This document shows positions 32,000-40,391 of a stretch of DNA of 64,000 nt, piece by piece. The DNA is from an uncultured Tenacibaculum sp. (GTDB lineage Bacteria > Bacteroidota > Bacteroidia > Flavobacteriales > Flavobacteriaceae). The first letter of the stretch is position 1. Each line of letters starts with the position of its first letter. Made by a program: the position numbers and the translations under genes. The stretch is taken from assembly GCA_947497895.1 (NCBI GenBank), contig CANMIL010000002.1, positions 434,001-498,000 of the forward strand, read 5' to 3'. Below the pieces are notes generated by a model. That model saw only the letters and a program-made list of their open reading frames with translations, did not search any database and was not told where the DNA came from.

Positions 32000-34057
32000 A
32001 TGAGAATAAAATTACATTTTAAAAAGTTACTTATTCTTTGCTTATGTATTAGTATTAATTCTTACGCGCAAAGTAGAAGAGTAGCAGATAGATATTTCAA
32101 TGAGTTTTCTTACGTACGTTCAGCTGAATTGTATAAAGATATATATAATGAAAAAGGTGATGATTCAAAGCATGTGCTTTCGAGATTAGCCGATTCATAT
32201 TATAATAATGCTGATGTAAAAGAAGCTGAGGTTTGGTATAGTAAACTGGTTGAGAAATATAAAGAAGAGTTATCTGATGCATATTTGTTTAAGTATGCGC
32301 AGGTATTGAGAAGTACAGGGAAGTATAAGAAATCGGATTCAATATTGAAATCGTTAAAATCTTTACCTGAAAGTATTGTAAAGAGTGGAATGGAGAGTTC
32401 AGAATACATTTTAGAGCATTCTAAGATGAAAGAAGAACGAATTAGTGTGAGTAATTTAGCGATAAACTCTGAGTATTCAGATTATGGAGGGTTTATCCTT
32501 GATGGAAATGCCTATTTTACCTCGTCAGCTCTTAATACAAACTTGAAACAGAAAATATACGACTGGAACAATCAACCGTTCCTGAATATATACAAGGCAA
32601 AAACTAAGATACAACCATTAGATTGGAGTAAAAAAGATACTGTTTTAGTATTAAATGAGGCTAAAATGATTAGCGCTCCAGTTACAACAGAGTATCATGA
32701 AGGAAAACCAGTTTTTACCAAAGATGGGAAAACCATGTATTTTACCAGAAATAATTTTGATGGTAAAAGGGTAAGAAAAGACAAAAAGAAGATTGTAAAC
32801 CTTAAAGTTTTTAAAGCTTCTTTAGTTAATGGTGTATGGACAAACGTTATTGAACTTCCTTTTAATAGTGATGATTATTCAGTTGGACACCCAGTTTTAA
32901 GTCCTGATGAAAAACTATTATATTTTACTTCGGACATGCCAGGAGGTCAAGGGATGACAGATTTATATATGGTAGAAATCTATGCCGAAGATAACTATGG
33001 TGTTCCTCAAAATTTGGGAGACCGAATTAACACTAGAGGAAGGGAAGAATTTCCATTTGTTGGAAGTGATGGTACCTTGTATTTTTCGTCGGATGGACAT
33101 ACTGGTTTAGGTTTATTGGATATATTTCAAACAAAGCTTGGTGAAAACAGCGCAAACAAAGAAGTAATAAACTTAGGAGAGCCTTTAAATAGTAATAGAG
33201 ATGATTTTGCTTTTTTTATAAATGATGAAGGAAAATATGGTTTCTTCTCTTCAAACAGAGATAAAGGTAAAGGAAGTGATGATATTTATAGTTTTTTCAT
33301 TTATTCAGTACCGCCTCCGTGTACTAATGAAATAAGCGGTCATGTTGTTGATTCTAAAACTGAAACTAACGTATCATATGCTACGGTTTCATTATTAAAT
33401 GAGCAAGGAGAAATTATTGAAGAGGTATTGTCAGATGATAAAGGGCTGTATATGTTAGAAAAGGTACCATGTGATTCTAAATACACAATTAGTGCTAAAA
33501 AATTCGATTATGAACCTTCAATGAGAAAAGTTGAGTTGTCTTCTAAAGAAATTAATAATTTTAACGTAACTTTAGATAAATTAATTGTAGGGGATCGTAT
33601 TGATCTGAAACCAATTTATTTTGATTTAGATAAACATGATATCCGTGAGGATGCAAAGTATGAGCTTGAGAAGCTTTACCGAGTAATGGACAATCATCCT
33701 GAGTTAGTTATTAGGATAGAATCTCATACAGATAGTTGGGGTAAAGCATCGTATAATTTAAGGCTTTCTCAAAATAGAGCCGCTTCTACAAGAGAATATC
33801 TTATTGAAAGAGGAATAGAAAGAGGTAGAATTGTAAGCGCTCAAGGTTTTGGAGAATCGAAACTGTTAAATAACTGTGATGATGGAAATCAGAAAAAATG
33901 TTCTAAAGAAGAACATCAGTTAAACAGAAGATCATTATTTATCATTGTTCAAGGCAAGGAAGCCATGGAAGAAAGAGCTGAAAAGGAGCGATTGAAAGCA
34001 ATGAAAGAAATTCAAGATAGAAGAGCTAAAATTAAGAAACTAAGAGAGAATAAATAA
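32000..34057 (+). CDS. OmpA family protein with TPR, PD40 and carboxypeptidase-regulatory domains
   Basis: A 685-residue envelope protein. Signal peptide MRIKLHFKKLLILCLCISINSYAQ; TPR-like helices at about 30-135 (NEFSYVRSAELYKDIYNEKG and following); PD40/WD40-like beta-propeller blades at about 230-430 (KPVFTKDGKTMYFTRNNFDG, HPVLSPDEKLLYFTSDMPGG, FVGSDGTLYFSSDGHTG, YGFFSSNRDKGKGSDDIYSF); a carboxypeptidase-regulatory-like domain (EISGHVVDSKTETNVSYATV); and a C-terminal OmpA peptidoglycan-binding domain (IYFDLDKHDIREDA, IESHTDSWGKASYNLRLSQN). Proteins of this architecture regularly follow PorP/SprF genes in Flavobacteria and probably couple the outer-membrane export partner to peptidoglycan. 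It ends the D-SprF-OmpA operon and is followed by a strong terminator. Confidence 0.92.
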   Translation: MRIKLHFKKLLILCLCISINSYAQSRRVADRYFNEFSYVRSAELYKDIYNEKGDDSKHVLSRLADSYYNNADVKEAEVWYSKLVEKYKEELSDAYLFKYAQVLRSTGKYKKSDSILKSLKSLPESIVKSGMESSEYILEHSKMKEERISVSNLAINSEYSDYGGFILDGNAYFTSSALNTNLKQKIYDWNNQPFLNIYKAKTKIQPLDWSKKDTVLVLNEAKMISAPVTTEYHEGKPVFTKDGKTMYFTRNNFDGKRVRKDKKKIVNLKVFKASLVNGVWTNVIELPFNSDDYSVGHPVLSPDEKLLYFTSDMPGGQGMTDLYMVEIYAEDNYGVPQNLGDRINTRGREEFPFVGSDGTLYFSSDGHTGLGLLDIFQTKLGENSANKEVINLGEPLNSNRDDFAFFINDEGKYGFFSSNRDKGKGSDDIYSFFIYSVPPPCTNEISGHVVDSKTETNVSYATVSLLNEQGEIIEEVLSDDKGLYMLEKVPCDSKYTISAKKFDYEPSMRKVELSSKEINNFNVTLDKLIVGDRIDLKPIYFDLDKHDIREDAKYELEKLYRVMDNHPELVIRIESHTDSWGKASYNLRLSQNRAASTREYLIERGIERGRIVSAQGFGESKLLNNCDDGNQKKCSKEEHQLNRRSLFIIVQGKEAMEERAEKERLKAMKEIQDRRAKIKKLRENK

Positions 34058-34105
34058 TTCTCAGTAACAATTATAACTTGGGTCAATAGAGCCCCCATTA
34101 TGTTT

Positions 34106-34146
34106 GAAAGTCGTTTGTGTTGTTTATCAAACGACTTTCTTAATTT
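34106..34146 (+). terminator. Intrinsic terminator of the first giant-protein locus
   Basis: A perfect 12-bp stem, GAAAGTCGTTTG (34106-34117) with CAAACGACTTTC (34128-34139), followed by TTAATTT. It lies between the OmpA-like gene and the convergent mscS-like gene. Confidence 0.85.
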
Positions 34147-34166
34147 ATAATGGTTACGTTAGGTTG

Positions 34167-34973
34167 TTATTCTTTTTTCTGAATTTCAACTGCGTGTGGA
34201 TAAGGAATTTCAATACCCGCCTTGTCTAATGCAATTTTTACATTTTCAGTAGTTTCAAAATAAACATCCCAATAATGAGCTACATCAACCCATGGTCTCA
34301 CAGCAAAATTTACTGAACTATCGGCAAGTTCTGAAACGTTTACGGTAGGAGCGGGTTCTGACAATACTTTATCATTAGAAGTAAGTACTTCCATTAAAAT
34401 CTCTTTTGTTTGCTTAATATCGGCATCGTAAGAAACCCCAAAGGTTAAATCGATTCGGAGTTTACCTTCCTTTGTAAAGTTAATGATGTTCCCATTTGAT
34501 AGAGCTCCGTTGGGGATAATGGCAAGTTTGTTGTCAGGAGTATTTACATGAGTTGTGAATATTTGAATTTCTTTAACTACTCCTGTAACGCCTTGAGCTT
34601 CGATTAAATCACCAGTTTTAAAGGGCTTAAAGATCATTATTAAGGTTCCACCTGCAAAATTTGATAACGAGCCTTGTAAAGCTAAACCTATAGCCAAACC
34701 AGCAGCACCAATAATTGCGGCAAACGATGTTGTAGCTACTCCAAGTTTTGAAATTACGGTGACAAACAATAAAGCTTTCAAAGCCCATCCCAATAAGTCG
34801 CCCAGAAATTTCTGTAAAGTAATATCAACGTTTTGTTTTTGCATTACTTTCTTAACACCTTTAACGACTATTTTTATAAGAAATAATCCTACTAGTAAAA
34901 TAGCCAAAGCTGTTAAAACTTTTGGAGCATAGTCCATCAACAGTTCCTTTGTCTTTTCAATGTACTGTTCCAT
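34167..34973 (-). CDS. MscS family mechanosensitive ion channel
   Basis: A 268-residue small-conductance mechanosensitive channel of minimal MscS size. Residues about 15-35 (VLTALAILLVGLFLIKIVV) and 57-80 are the first helices; the pore-lining helix is GAAGLAIGLALQGSLSNFAGG with the Gly/Ala packing pattern of MscS TM3. The beta domain follows (GDLIEAQGVTGVVKEIQIF, TPDNKLAIIPNGALSNGNIIN), and the C-terminal alpha/beta part ends in EIPYPHAVEIQKKE. It opens at high membrane tension and releases solutes on osmotic downshock. It is convergent to the OmpA-like gene and shares no operon with it. Confidence 0.93.
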   Translation of the reverse strand: MEQYIEKTKELLMDYAPKVLTALAILLVGLFLIKIVVKGVKKVMQKQNVDITLQKFLGDLLGWALKALLFVTVISKLGVATTSFAAIIGAAGLAIGLALQGSLSNFAGGTLIMIFKPFKTGDLIEAQGVTGVVKEIQIFTTHVNTPDNKLAIIPNGALSNGNIINFTKEGKLRIDLTFGVSYDADIKQTKEILMEVLTSNDKVLSEPAPTVNVSELADSSVNFAVRPWVDVAHYWDVYFETTENVKIALDKAGIEIPYPHAVEIQKKE

Positions 34974-35038
34974 TTTTTTAATTATAATTTTTAAATAGTT
35001 AATATTGAGTTGTAGTAGTAATAGTTTAACTAGTTAAC

Positions 35039-35392
35039 TTATAGTATTAAGAGAATAATAGTGATAATAGCTGGTACGGATTGAATATATAAAATCTTTT
35101 TTTTGCCGGTTGAATATGCTCCATAAAGCCCGGCAACGAAAACACATGCTGCAAAAAAGATACCAACATCAGTTTTTTGAGAAATCAAAGCCCAAATAAA
35201 ACCAGCAGCGAGAAAACCGTTATACAATCCTTGGTTAGCAGCTAAAGTTTTGGTGTCTTCAGCAAATTGCTCATCCCTAATTCCAAAAGCTTTTCTTCCT
35301 TTTGGTTTAGTCCATAAGAACATTTCTAATATTAGTATGTAAATGTGTATAAGAGCTAAAATAGCTACGAAGGAGTTCTGTAGTAAATTCAT
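35039..35392 (-). CDS. DUF1304 family membrane protein
   Basis: A 117-residue protein with four predicted helices. The conserved DUF1304 features are visible: HIYILILEMFLWTKPKGRKAFG at the N-terminus, LAANQGLYNGFLAAGFIWAL in the second helix, FAACVFVAGLYGAYSTG in the third and QSVPAIITIILLIL at the end. The function of this integral membrane family is not known. It is downstream of the dodecin gene on the same strand but a hairpin between them suggests separate transcripts. Confidence 0.88.
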   Translation of the reverse strand: MNLLQNSFVAILALIHIYILILEMFLWTKPKGRKAFGIRDEQFAEDTKTLAANQGLYNGFLAAGFIWALISQKTDVGIFFAACVFVAGLYGAYSTGKKKILYIQSVPAIITIILLIL

Positions 35393-35403
35393 ACCATAAA
35401 AAT

Positions 35404-35427
35404 ATGCGATTTCTTCAGAAATCGCAT
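35404..35427 (-). terminator. Hairpin between dodecin and DUF1304 genes
   Basis: ATGCGATTTC (35404-35413) pairs perfectly with GAAATCGCAT (35418-35427) around a 4-nt loop. On the minus strand it lies just after the dodecin gene and is followed by ATTTTTATGG, consistent with termination. Confidence 0.7.
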
Positions 35428-35450
35428 AATAAATAAATGATATTTTACAA

Positions 35451-35651
35451 TTAAACTACTTCAAAAGTAATTTTCAGGTTAACTCTAAATTCTGCTACCT
35501 CGTCATCATTTACTACCACACTTTGTGATTGAACGAATGCCGATTTGATGTTTTTAACAGATTTAGAAGCGTGTTTAATTGCTTTCTTTGTTGCGTCTTC
35601 CCAGCTTTTGTCAGAATTAGCTAAGATTTCGATAACTTTCATTACTGCCAT
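35451..35651 (-). CDS. Dodecin family flavin-binding protein
   Basis: A 66-residue protein matching dodecin, a dodecameric flavin-storage protein of the cytosol. The single helix WEDATKKAIKHASKSVKNIK is preceded by VMKVIEILANSDKS and followed by the beta strands AFVQSQSVVVNDDEVAEFRV and LKITFEVV. The length is standard. It probably sequesters FMN/FAD or related flavins. It is transcribed divergently from the MORN-repeat gene. Confidence 0.92.
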   Translation of the reverse strand: MAVMKVIEILANSDKSWEDATKKAIKHASKSVKNIKSAFVQSQSVVVNDDEVAEFRVNLKITFEVV

Positions 35652-35745
35652 GATTTTTTGTTTAAATGATTGAATAACAGTAAATATAGTAAAATGTAGA
35701 AAAGAATAGCTTAAAATCTAATGTTAAATTAATGTTACCAAAATG

Positions 35746-35776
35746 TTGTTTATGTGTAAAATAAATGCTATGTTTG
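35746..35776 (+). promoter_or_regulatory. Promoter of the MORN-repeat gene
   Basis: GTTG ending at 35748 and TATGTTTG at 35769-35776 are spaced by 20 nt, fitting the Bacteroidota consensus; the ATG lies about 30 nt further on. Confidence 0.55.
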
Positions 35777-35808
35777 TAATATAAATGTTAATGATTAAAA
35801 TGTTAGAT

Positions 35809-36153
35809 ATGAAAAAAATAATTGTTTTAGCTTGTATGTTGTGCTTTGTTGCTGTGCAAGCTCAAGTAGAACCGAAATACGAAAAAGCAGGTGATTTAGT
35901 AAAAGCTACATATTTTTATAAAGACGGAACTGTAAAAGAGCAAGGTTTCTTTAAAAATAAAAAACTTGAAGGAACTTGGGTAACTTTCGATAAAAAAGGA
36001 AATAAAACCGCTATCGCTCATTATACTAATGGTAAAAAAACAGGGAAGTGGTTTATGTGGCACAAAGAAGGCCTAAGAGAAATTGATTATAAAGATCATA
36101 CCATAGCAAGCGTTCAAACTTGGAGAGAAGAAACCAAGATTGCTATTAAGTAA
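35809..36153 (+). CDS. Secreted MORN-repeat protein (YwqK-like)
   Basis: A 114-residue protein. I start it at ATG 35809, where MKKIIVLACMLCFVAVQAQ gives a clean signal peptide; two upstream in-frame ATGs would add a polar extension. The mature part consists of three MORN-type variant repeats: ATYFYKDGTVKEQGFFKNKK, LEGTWVTFDKKGNKTAIAHY and GKKTGKWFMWHKEGLREIDY. This family is often labelled YwqK-type antitoxin in databases, but no toxin gene is adjacent here and the signal peptide argues for an envelope location. Function unknown. Confidence 0.8.
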   Translation: MKKIIVLACMLCFVAVQAQVEPKYEKAGDLVKATYFYKDGTVKEQGFFKNKKLEGTWVTFDKKGNKTAIAHYTNGKKTGKWFMWHKEGLREIDYKDHTIASVQTWREETKIAIK

Positions 36154-36172
36154 TATCTAATTAAATATATTG

Positions 36173-36203
36173 AAAAACCGAGTAAGCTAATTACTCGGTT
36201 TTT
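36173..36203. terminator. Bidirectional terminator between the MORN gene and RNase H gene
   Basis: AAAAACCGAGTAA (36173-36185) pairs perfectly with TTACTCGGTTTTT (36191-36203). The A-run and T-run on the two sides let it act in both directions, and it touches the stop codon of the convergent RNase H gene. Confidence 0.88.
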
Positions 36204-36842
36204 TTATTTTCTTCCAAAATCTGCAGGAATCTCTCCCCAAGCTTTCGTCTCCCATTTTAAAATAGGATTTTTAAATGAGTTGTTCTGGAGCCAATTTTCG
36301 GCTCTTCTTATTAACTCTAAGAGCTCTTTGTTGGAATTATCGAAAGCAACATTGGTTTTACATTTTTTTTGTCTAATCCAGCTCATGGCAATCTTAGAGT
36401 CCGAATAAATGGGAAGACTCTCCATTTTTTTACTTTTTAAGAAAGCAATACCATGTACTAAGGCCAAAAACTCACCTATATTATTAGTTCCATTTTTAAA
36501 CGGACCTTTTATAAATAGTTGTTTCTTATTATGAGTTAAAACACCTCGATATTCCATAATACCGGGATTACCAGCACAAGCGGCATCTACAGAAATACTT
36601 TCCAAAATAGGAGAGCCGTACCTTTCTTTTTCTGCTTTTGTTAAGGTTTTTACCTTTGTATTAACCCCTTTGTAGTCATTGTAAGACTTTTTCAGAGCTA
36701 CCTCAGCCTCTTTTTTATCTACGAAAGATTTATATTGAGCTCCTTCAAAACCATCAATTTGTTTTTTACATTCTGCCCATGAGGTAAAAACACCCGTTTT
36801 TTTACCTTTCCAAACTACATAGTATTTCTTTTTTTTACTCAT
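36204..36842 (-). CDS. Ribonuclease H family protein with N-terminal viroplasmin domain
   Basis: A 212-residue protein. Residues about 6-50 (YYVVWKGKKTGVFTSWAECK, FEGAQYKSFVDKKEAEVAL) form a viroplasmin/caulimovirus-type hybrid-binding domain, also seen at the N-terminus of eukaryotic RNase H1. Residues about 80-212 are the RNase H domain, with the likely metal-binding acidic residues Asp86 (ISVDAACAGNPG), Glu124 (NIGEFLALVHG) and Asp148 (PIYSDSKIAMSW). It degrades the RNA strand of RNA-DNA hybrids, for example at R-loops and replication primers. It overlaps the end of purN by 8 nt on the same strand, so the two are co-expressed. Confidence 0.9.
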   Translation of the reverse strand: MSKKKKYYVVWKGKKTGVFTSWAECKKQIDGFEGAQYKSFVDKKEAEVALKKSYNDYKGVNTKVKTLTKAEKERYGSPILESISVDAACAGNPGIMEYRGVLTHNKKQLFIKGPFKNGTNNIGEFLALVHGIAFLKSKKMESLPIYSDSKIAMSWIRQKKCKTNVAFDNSNKELLELIRRAENWLQNNSFKNPILKWETKAWGEIPADFGRK

Positions 36843-37404
36843 TATCTAAAATGACGTTTTCAATAACTTTAGGGAAATGTTCATATTCCAAAGTATGAAC
36901 TTTACCAGCAATACTATCAGGAGTATCTTTAGGAGCTATTTCCGTTCTCGCCTGAAATATTATTGCTCCTTCATCGTAATTTTCATTCACATAATGTATG
37001 GTAATACCCGTTTCTGTTTCATTATTCTCTTTAACAGCTTTATGCACATTCATACCATACATTCCTTTTCCCCCATATTTAGGTAATAAAGCTGGATGAA
37101 TATTAATGATTTTATTAGGAAAAGCTTCCACAATTGCCGCTGGAATTCGCCATAAAAAGCCCGCTAGAACGATGAAATCAGCCTCTACTTGTAAAAAATT
37201 TAGCACTGTATCGTCTTTTGTAAAGCTCTCTTTATCGAATAATGAAGCTTCAACATTCAAACGTTCGCATCGTTCAAAAACTTTTGCATTCTTATTATTC
37301 GAAAGAACATGAGTTACTGAAATATCGTTCGAATCTTTAAAATAATTAATGATGTTTTCGGCATTACTTCCTGAACCTGAAGCAAAAATCACTATACGTT
37401 TCAT
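36835..37404 (-). CDS. purN: Phosphoribosylglycinamide formyltransferase
   Basis: A 189-residue protein starting MKRIVIFASGSGSNAENI at ATG 37404. An in-frame extension upstream to 37506 would add 34 residues before the first beta strand and is rejected. PurN transfers a formyl group from 10-formyltetrahydrofolate to glycinamide ribonucleotide in purine synthesis. The catalytic set is present: Asn101 and His103 in IINIHPALLPKYGG, and Asp144 in NENYDEGAIIF. GSGSN near the N-terminus is the phosphate-binding loop. The gene overlaps the RNase H gene by 8 nt and is divergent from acpP. No other purine gene lies nearby. Confidence 0.94.
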   Translation of the reverse strand: MKRIVIFASGSGSNAENIINYFKDSNDISVTHVLSNNKNAKVFERCERLNVEASLFDKESFTKDDTVLNFLQVEADFIVLAGFLWRIPAAIVEAFPNKIINIHPALLPKYGGKGMYGMNVHKAVKENNETETGITIHYVNENYDEGAIIFQARTEIAPKDTPDSIAGKVHTLEYEHFPKVIENVILDNE

Positions 37405-37544
37405 GTTTTTTTTGATTGTGTTGTTAGTGCAAAAAAAAGAATAATTATTAAGATTGAAGGGCTCTGAGACAAAAGATTCAAGTATTTTTTTTATTTTAGA
37501 CATCACATTTTTGAGGAAAAATTAGAATTAAAACTTAAGATTTG

Positions 37545-37552
37545 TATTTTTG
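37545..37552 (+). promoter_or_regulatory. Candidate -7 element of the acpP operon
   Basis: TATTTTTG matches TAnnTTTG and lies 32 nt before the acpP ATG in the 180-nt divergent region with purN. The -33 half is not clear. Confidence 0.5.
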
Positions 37553-37584
37553 CCCCGATTTTAAATTTTAAAACTTATAAAATT

Positions 37585-37818
37585 ATGTCAGACATTTCAT
37601 CAAGAGTAAAAGCGATTATCGTTGACAAGTTAGGAGTAGACGATAGCGAGGTAACAAATGAAGCAAGCTTCACAAACGATTTAGGAGCTGACTCATTAGA
37701 TACTGTTGAATTAATAATGGAATTCGAAAAAGAATTTGATATTCAAATTCCAGATGATCAAGCTGAAAACATTGCTACCGTTGGACAAGCGATTAGCTAT
37801 ATTGAAGGCACTAAATAA
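37585..37818 (+). CDS. acpP: Acyl carrier protein
   Basis: A 77-residue acidic four-helix protein. The phosphopantetheine attachment site is Ser37 in [19 protein letters not shown], preceded by ASFTNDLG. It carries growing acyl chains during type II fatty-acid synthesis in the cytosol. The gene is immediately upstream of fabF (24 nt), the conserved acpP-fabF-rnc order of Bacteroidota and many other bacteria, and a Bacteroidota-type -7 element precedes it. Confidence 0.97.
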   Translation: MSDISSRVKAIIVDKLGVDDSEVTNEASFTNDLGADSLDTVELIMEFEKEFDIQIPDDQAENIATVGQAISYIEGTK

Positions 37819-37842
37819 TAAGAAGCAAAAAATAAGAATTAT

Positions 37843-39093
37843 ATGCAATTAAAGCGAGTTGTAGTAACTGGACTTGGCGCATTAACGCCTATAGGAAACA
37901 ATAAAAATGAGTATTGGAATAGCTTGGTTAACGGAGTTAGCGGAGCAGCACCTATAACATATTTTGATGCTGCCAAGTTCAAGACTCGTTTTGCATGTGA
38001 GCTTAAAGACTTCAATGTAAACGACTTCATCCATAGAAAAGAGTCGCGTAGAATGGATAGATTCACGCAATATGCTATGGTTGCTTCTGATGAGGCAATT
38101 GCAGATGCAAAACTTAATTTAGATGAGGTTAACAAATTAAGAGTGGGTGTAATATGGGGTGCAGGAATTGGTGGTTTAGAAACTTTCCAAGACGAAGTTC
38201 TAAATTACTCTAAAGGAGACGGTACTCCTAAATTTAACCCATTTTTTATCCCAAAAATGATTGCTGATATTGCTCCAGGAAACATTTCTATTAAAAATGG
38301 TTTCATGGGACCTAATTATACAACAGTATCAGCGTGTGCATCATCGGCCAATGCGATGATTGATGCATTAAATTACATCAGACTAGGTCATTGTGACGTA
38401 GTAGTAACTGGTGGTAGTGAGGCAGCAGTTACCATTGCTGGTATGGGAGGATTCAATGCAATGCATGCGTTATCAACAAGAAACGATAGTCCTGAAAGTG
38501 CATCAAGGCCTTTTGACGCAGAACGTGATGGATTCGTTTTAGGAGAAGGAGCAGGAGCAATTGTACTTGAAGAGTACGAACATGCCAAAGCAAGAGGTGC
38601 TAAAATATATGCAGAAGTAGTTGGAGGAGGATTATCTTCTGACGCTCATCATATGACAGCTCCGCATCCAGAAGGAGTAGGAGTTATAGCTGTTATGAAA
38701 AACTGTCTTGAAAATGCGGGATTAAAACCAGAAGACGTTGATCATATTAATACTCACGGAACTTCAACTCCGTTAGGAGATGTGGCAGAGTTAAAAGCTA
38801 TCTCAGAAGTATTCGGAGAGCATGCCAAAACAATTAATATAAATTCTACAAAGTCAATGACTGGTCACTTGTTAGGTGCTGCAGGAGCTATTGAAGCAAT
38901 CGCCTCAATACTTGCCATGGAAAATGGAATTGTTCCACCAACAATTAACCATTCTACCGTTGACGAGAATATTAATCCTGATCTTAATTTAACACTTAAC
39001 AAAGCTCAAAATAGAGAAATAAAAGTGGCCATGAGTAATACTTTTGGTTTTGGAGGTCATAATGCTTGTGTTGCTTTCAAAAAACTAGATTAA
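37843..39093 (+). CDS. fabF: Beta-ketoacyl-ACP synthase II
   Basis: A 416-residue thiolase-fold condensing enzyme that elongates acyl-ACP with malonyl-ACP. The catalytic triad is complete: Cys165 in TTVSACASSANAM, His305 in HINTHGTSTPLGD and His342 in TKSMTGHLLGAAGAIE. The N-terminal VVVTGLGALTPIGN and C-terminal SNTFGFGGHNACVAF are standard. The length is typical for FabF. It sits between acpP and rnc; the 6-nt gap to rnc points to co-transcription. Confidence 0.97.
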   Translation: MQLKRVVVTGLGALTPIGNNKNEYWNSLVNGVSGAAPITYFDAAKFKTRFACELKDFNVNDFIHRKESRRMDRFTQYAMVASDEAIADAKLNLDEVNKLRVGVIWGAGIGGLETFQDEVLNYSKGDGTPKFNPFFIPKMIADIAPGNISIKNGFMGPNYTTVSACASSANAMIDALNYIRLGHCDVVVTGGSEAAVTIAGMGGFNAMHALSTRNDSPESASRPFDAERDGFVLGEGAGAIVLEEYEHAKARGAKIYAEVVGGGLSSDAHHMTAPHPEGVGVIAVMKNCLENAGLKPEDVDHINTHGTSTPLGDVAELKAISEVFGEHAKTININSTKSMTGHLLGAAGAIEAIASILAMENGIVPPTINHSTVDENINPDLNLTLNKAQNREIKVAMSNTFGFGGHNACVAFKKLD

Positions 39094-39099
39094 ATTTAT

Positions 39100-39837
39100 A
39101 TGAATTTCCTTCGTAGAATAGTTAAGCCCCAGAATAAAGAGGATGAAAACTTTTACTACGAACTAAAGGAGCTATTAAATTTTAAGCCTATAAAATTAAC
39201 GCATTATAAAAAAGCGTTTACACATAGATCCTTAAAGTTAATTGATAGTAAAGGTAATCCTATTAACTACGAACGTTTGGAGTTTTTAGGTGATGCCATT
39301 TTAGGTTCAGTAATTGCCTCTTATTTGTATAAGAAGGTACCAGAAGGAGATGAAGGATATTTAACACAAATGAGGTCTAAAGTTGTTAGTCGTGAGCATT
39401 TGAATGCTCTTGGAAAAGATTTAGATCTCTTAAAATTTGTAAAAAGCAATATTACCAACAACCAAATAAGTGAAAATATTCATGGAAATATTTTTGAAGC
39501 TCTAATAGGAGCTATTTATTTGGATAGAGGTTACAATTACTGTCATCAGTTTATTTACGAACAAGTAATTTTACCTTATGTGGATATTGAACGATTGGAA
39601 GGTAAGATTTCGAGTTATAAAGGGTTCATTATTGAATGGTGTCAAAAGAATAAGAAGAAGTATAAATTCGATTCTTATGAAGATACTGGTAATCAAGATA
39701 AGAAGCACTTTAGTGTTCGTGTAAGTATTGATGGAGTTATGGTAGCCAAGGGAAGAGCTACATCAAAGAAGAAAGCAGAAGAGATTGCGGCGAAAAGAGT
39801 TTACTTCGCAATGCAAGATAAAATGTCGAATTCTTAA
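39100..39837 (+). CDS. rnc: Ribonuclease III
   Basis: A 245-residue double-strand-specific endoribonuclease that processes rRNA precursors and structured mRNAs. The signature motif ERLEFLGDAILGSV (Glu61, Asp65) and the second acidic cluster with Glu133 in GNIFEALIGAIYLD are present, and a dsRNA-binding domain follows at about 165-240 (YKGFIIEWCQKN, GRATSKKKAEEIAAKRVYF). An N-terminal extension of about 25 residues precedes the first helix, as in other Bacteroidota. It is 6 nt downstream of fabF. Confidence 0.95.
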   Translation: MNFLRRIVKPQNKEDENFYYELKELLNFKPIKLTHYKKAFTHRSLKLIDSKGNPINYERLEFLGDAILGSVIASYLYKKVPEGDEGYLTQMRSKVVSREHLNALGKDLDLLKFVKSNITNNQISENIHGNIFEALIGAIYLDRGYNYCHQFIYEQVILPYVDIERLEGKISSYKGFIIEWCQKNKKKYKFDSYEDTGNQDKKHFSVRVSIDGVMVAKGRATSKKKAEEIAAKRVYFAMQDKMSNS

Positions 39838-39920
39838 TAGTATTCTCGAAAACCTTTTCGTTATTTTCACATTAAATTTTAACGACATTCATTAACTTAG
39901 CAAAAAACTTAGCGTTGTTT

Positions 39921-40388
39921 ATGACAATTTATGAGTTAGATTTTAACGATTTTTCATCATGCGAGTATTCGTTAGTAGCAATACATACAACTTTGGGTGA
40001 TTATAAGTTAGCATATCTGCTCAACCGACAGCTAAGTTGTACGTTTAAGAAAAGTAATTTTAATTTAGATAAGAATAATAAAAATGATGTGAAAGCATCA
40101 TTTTCTGTATATGAATATTCCAATGCAGAACACGATTTCTTCCTGATTAATAATACTTTTAAGAATAAATCAACAACTAATGGAGTAAGTCTGTTTACTG
40201 AAAGTTATACAGTAGATTATTTAGTTCCTGAGAAGAAAAAAGTTGATTATTTTATAAAAATAGAAGGGGGCGTTAATTCAGATTATTTATCAAACTTAGT
40301 GGTAAAATTAAAAGAGTTACCACAAGTATTAACGTCATACGAAATAGATATAGACTCATTAAAATCTAAGGATTTTTTAATTTTTTAG
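39921..40388 (+). CDS. IPExxxVDY family protein
   Basis: A 155-residue protein of a Bacteroidota-specific family named after its conserved motif, which appears here as VPEKKKVDYFIKIEG around residue 110-124. I start it at ATG 39921 (MTIYELDFNDF); a TTG two codons upstream is also in frame. No signal peptide or membrane segment is seen, so it is probably cytosolic. The function is unknown. Its position between rnc and pyk is typical of the family, and it ends 3 nt before the pyk start, which suggests translational coupling. Confidence 0.9.
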   Translation: MTIYELDFNDFSSCEYSLVAIHTTLGDYKLAYLLNRQLSCTFKKSNFNLDKNNKNDVKASFSVYEYSNAEHDFFLINNTFKNKSTTNGVSLFTESYTVDYLVPEKKKVDYFIKIEGGVNSDYLSNLVVKLKELPQVLTSYEIDIDSLKSKDFLIF

Positions 40389-40391
40389 TAT

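Noticed and set aside
35785..36153. A toxin-antitoxin pair because of the YwqK-like protein
   Set aside because: No toxin gene is adjacent, the protein has a signal peptide, and MORN-type repeats alone do not show antitoxin function.
37405..37506. A 34-residue N-terminal extension of PurN
   Set aside because: The extension precedes the first beta strand and phosphate loop of the fold, has no homology that I recognise, and MKRIVIFASGSGSN is the normal PurN start.
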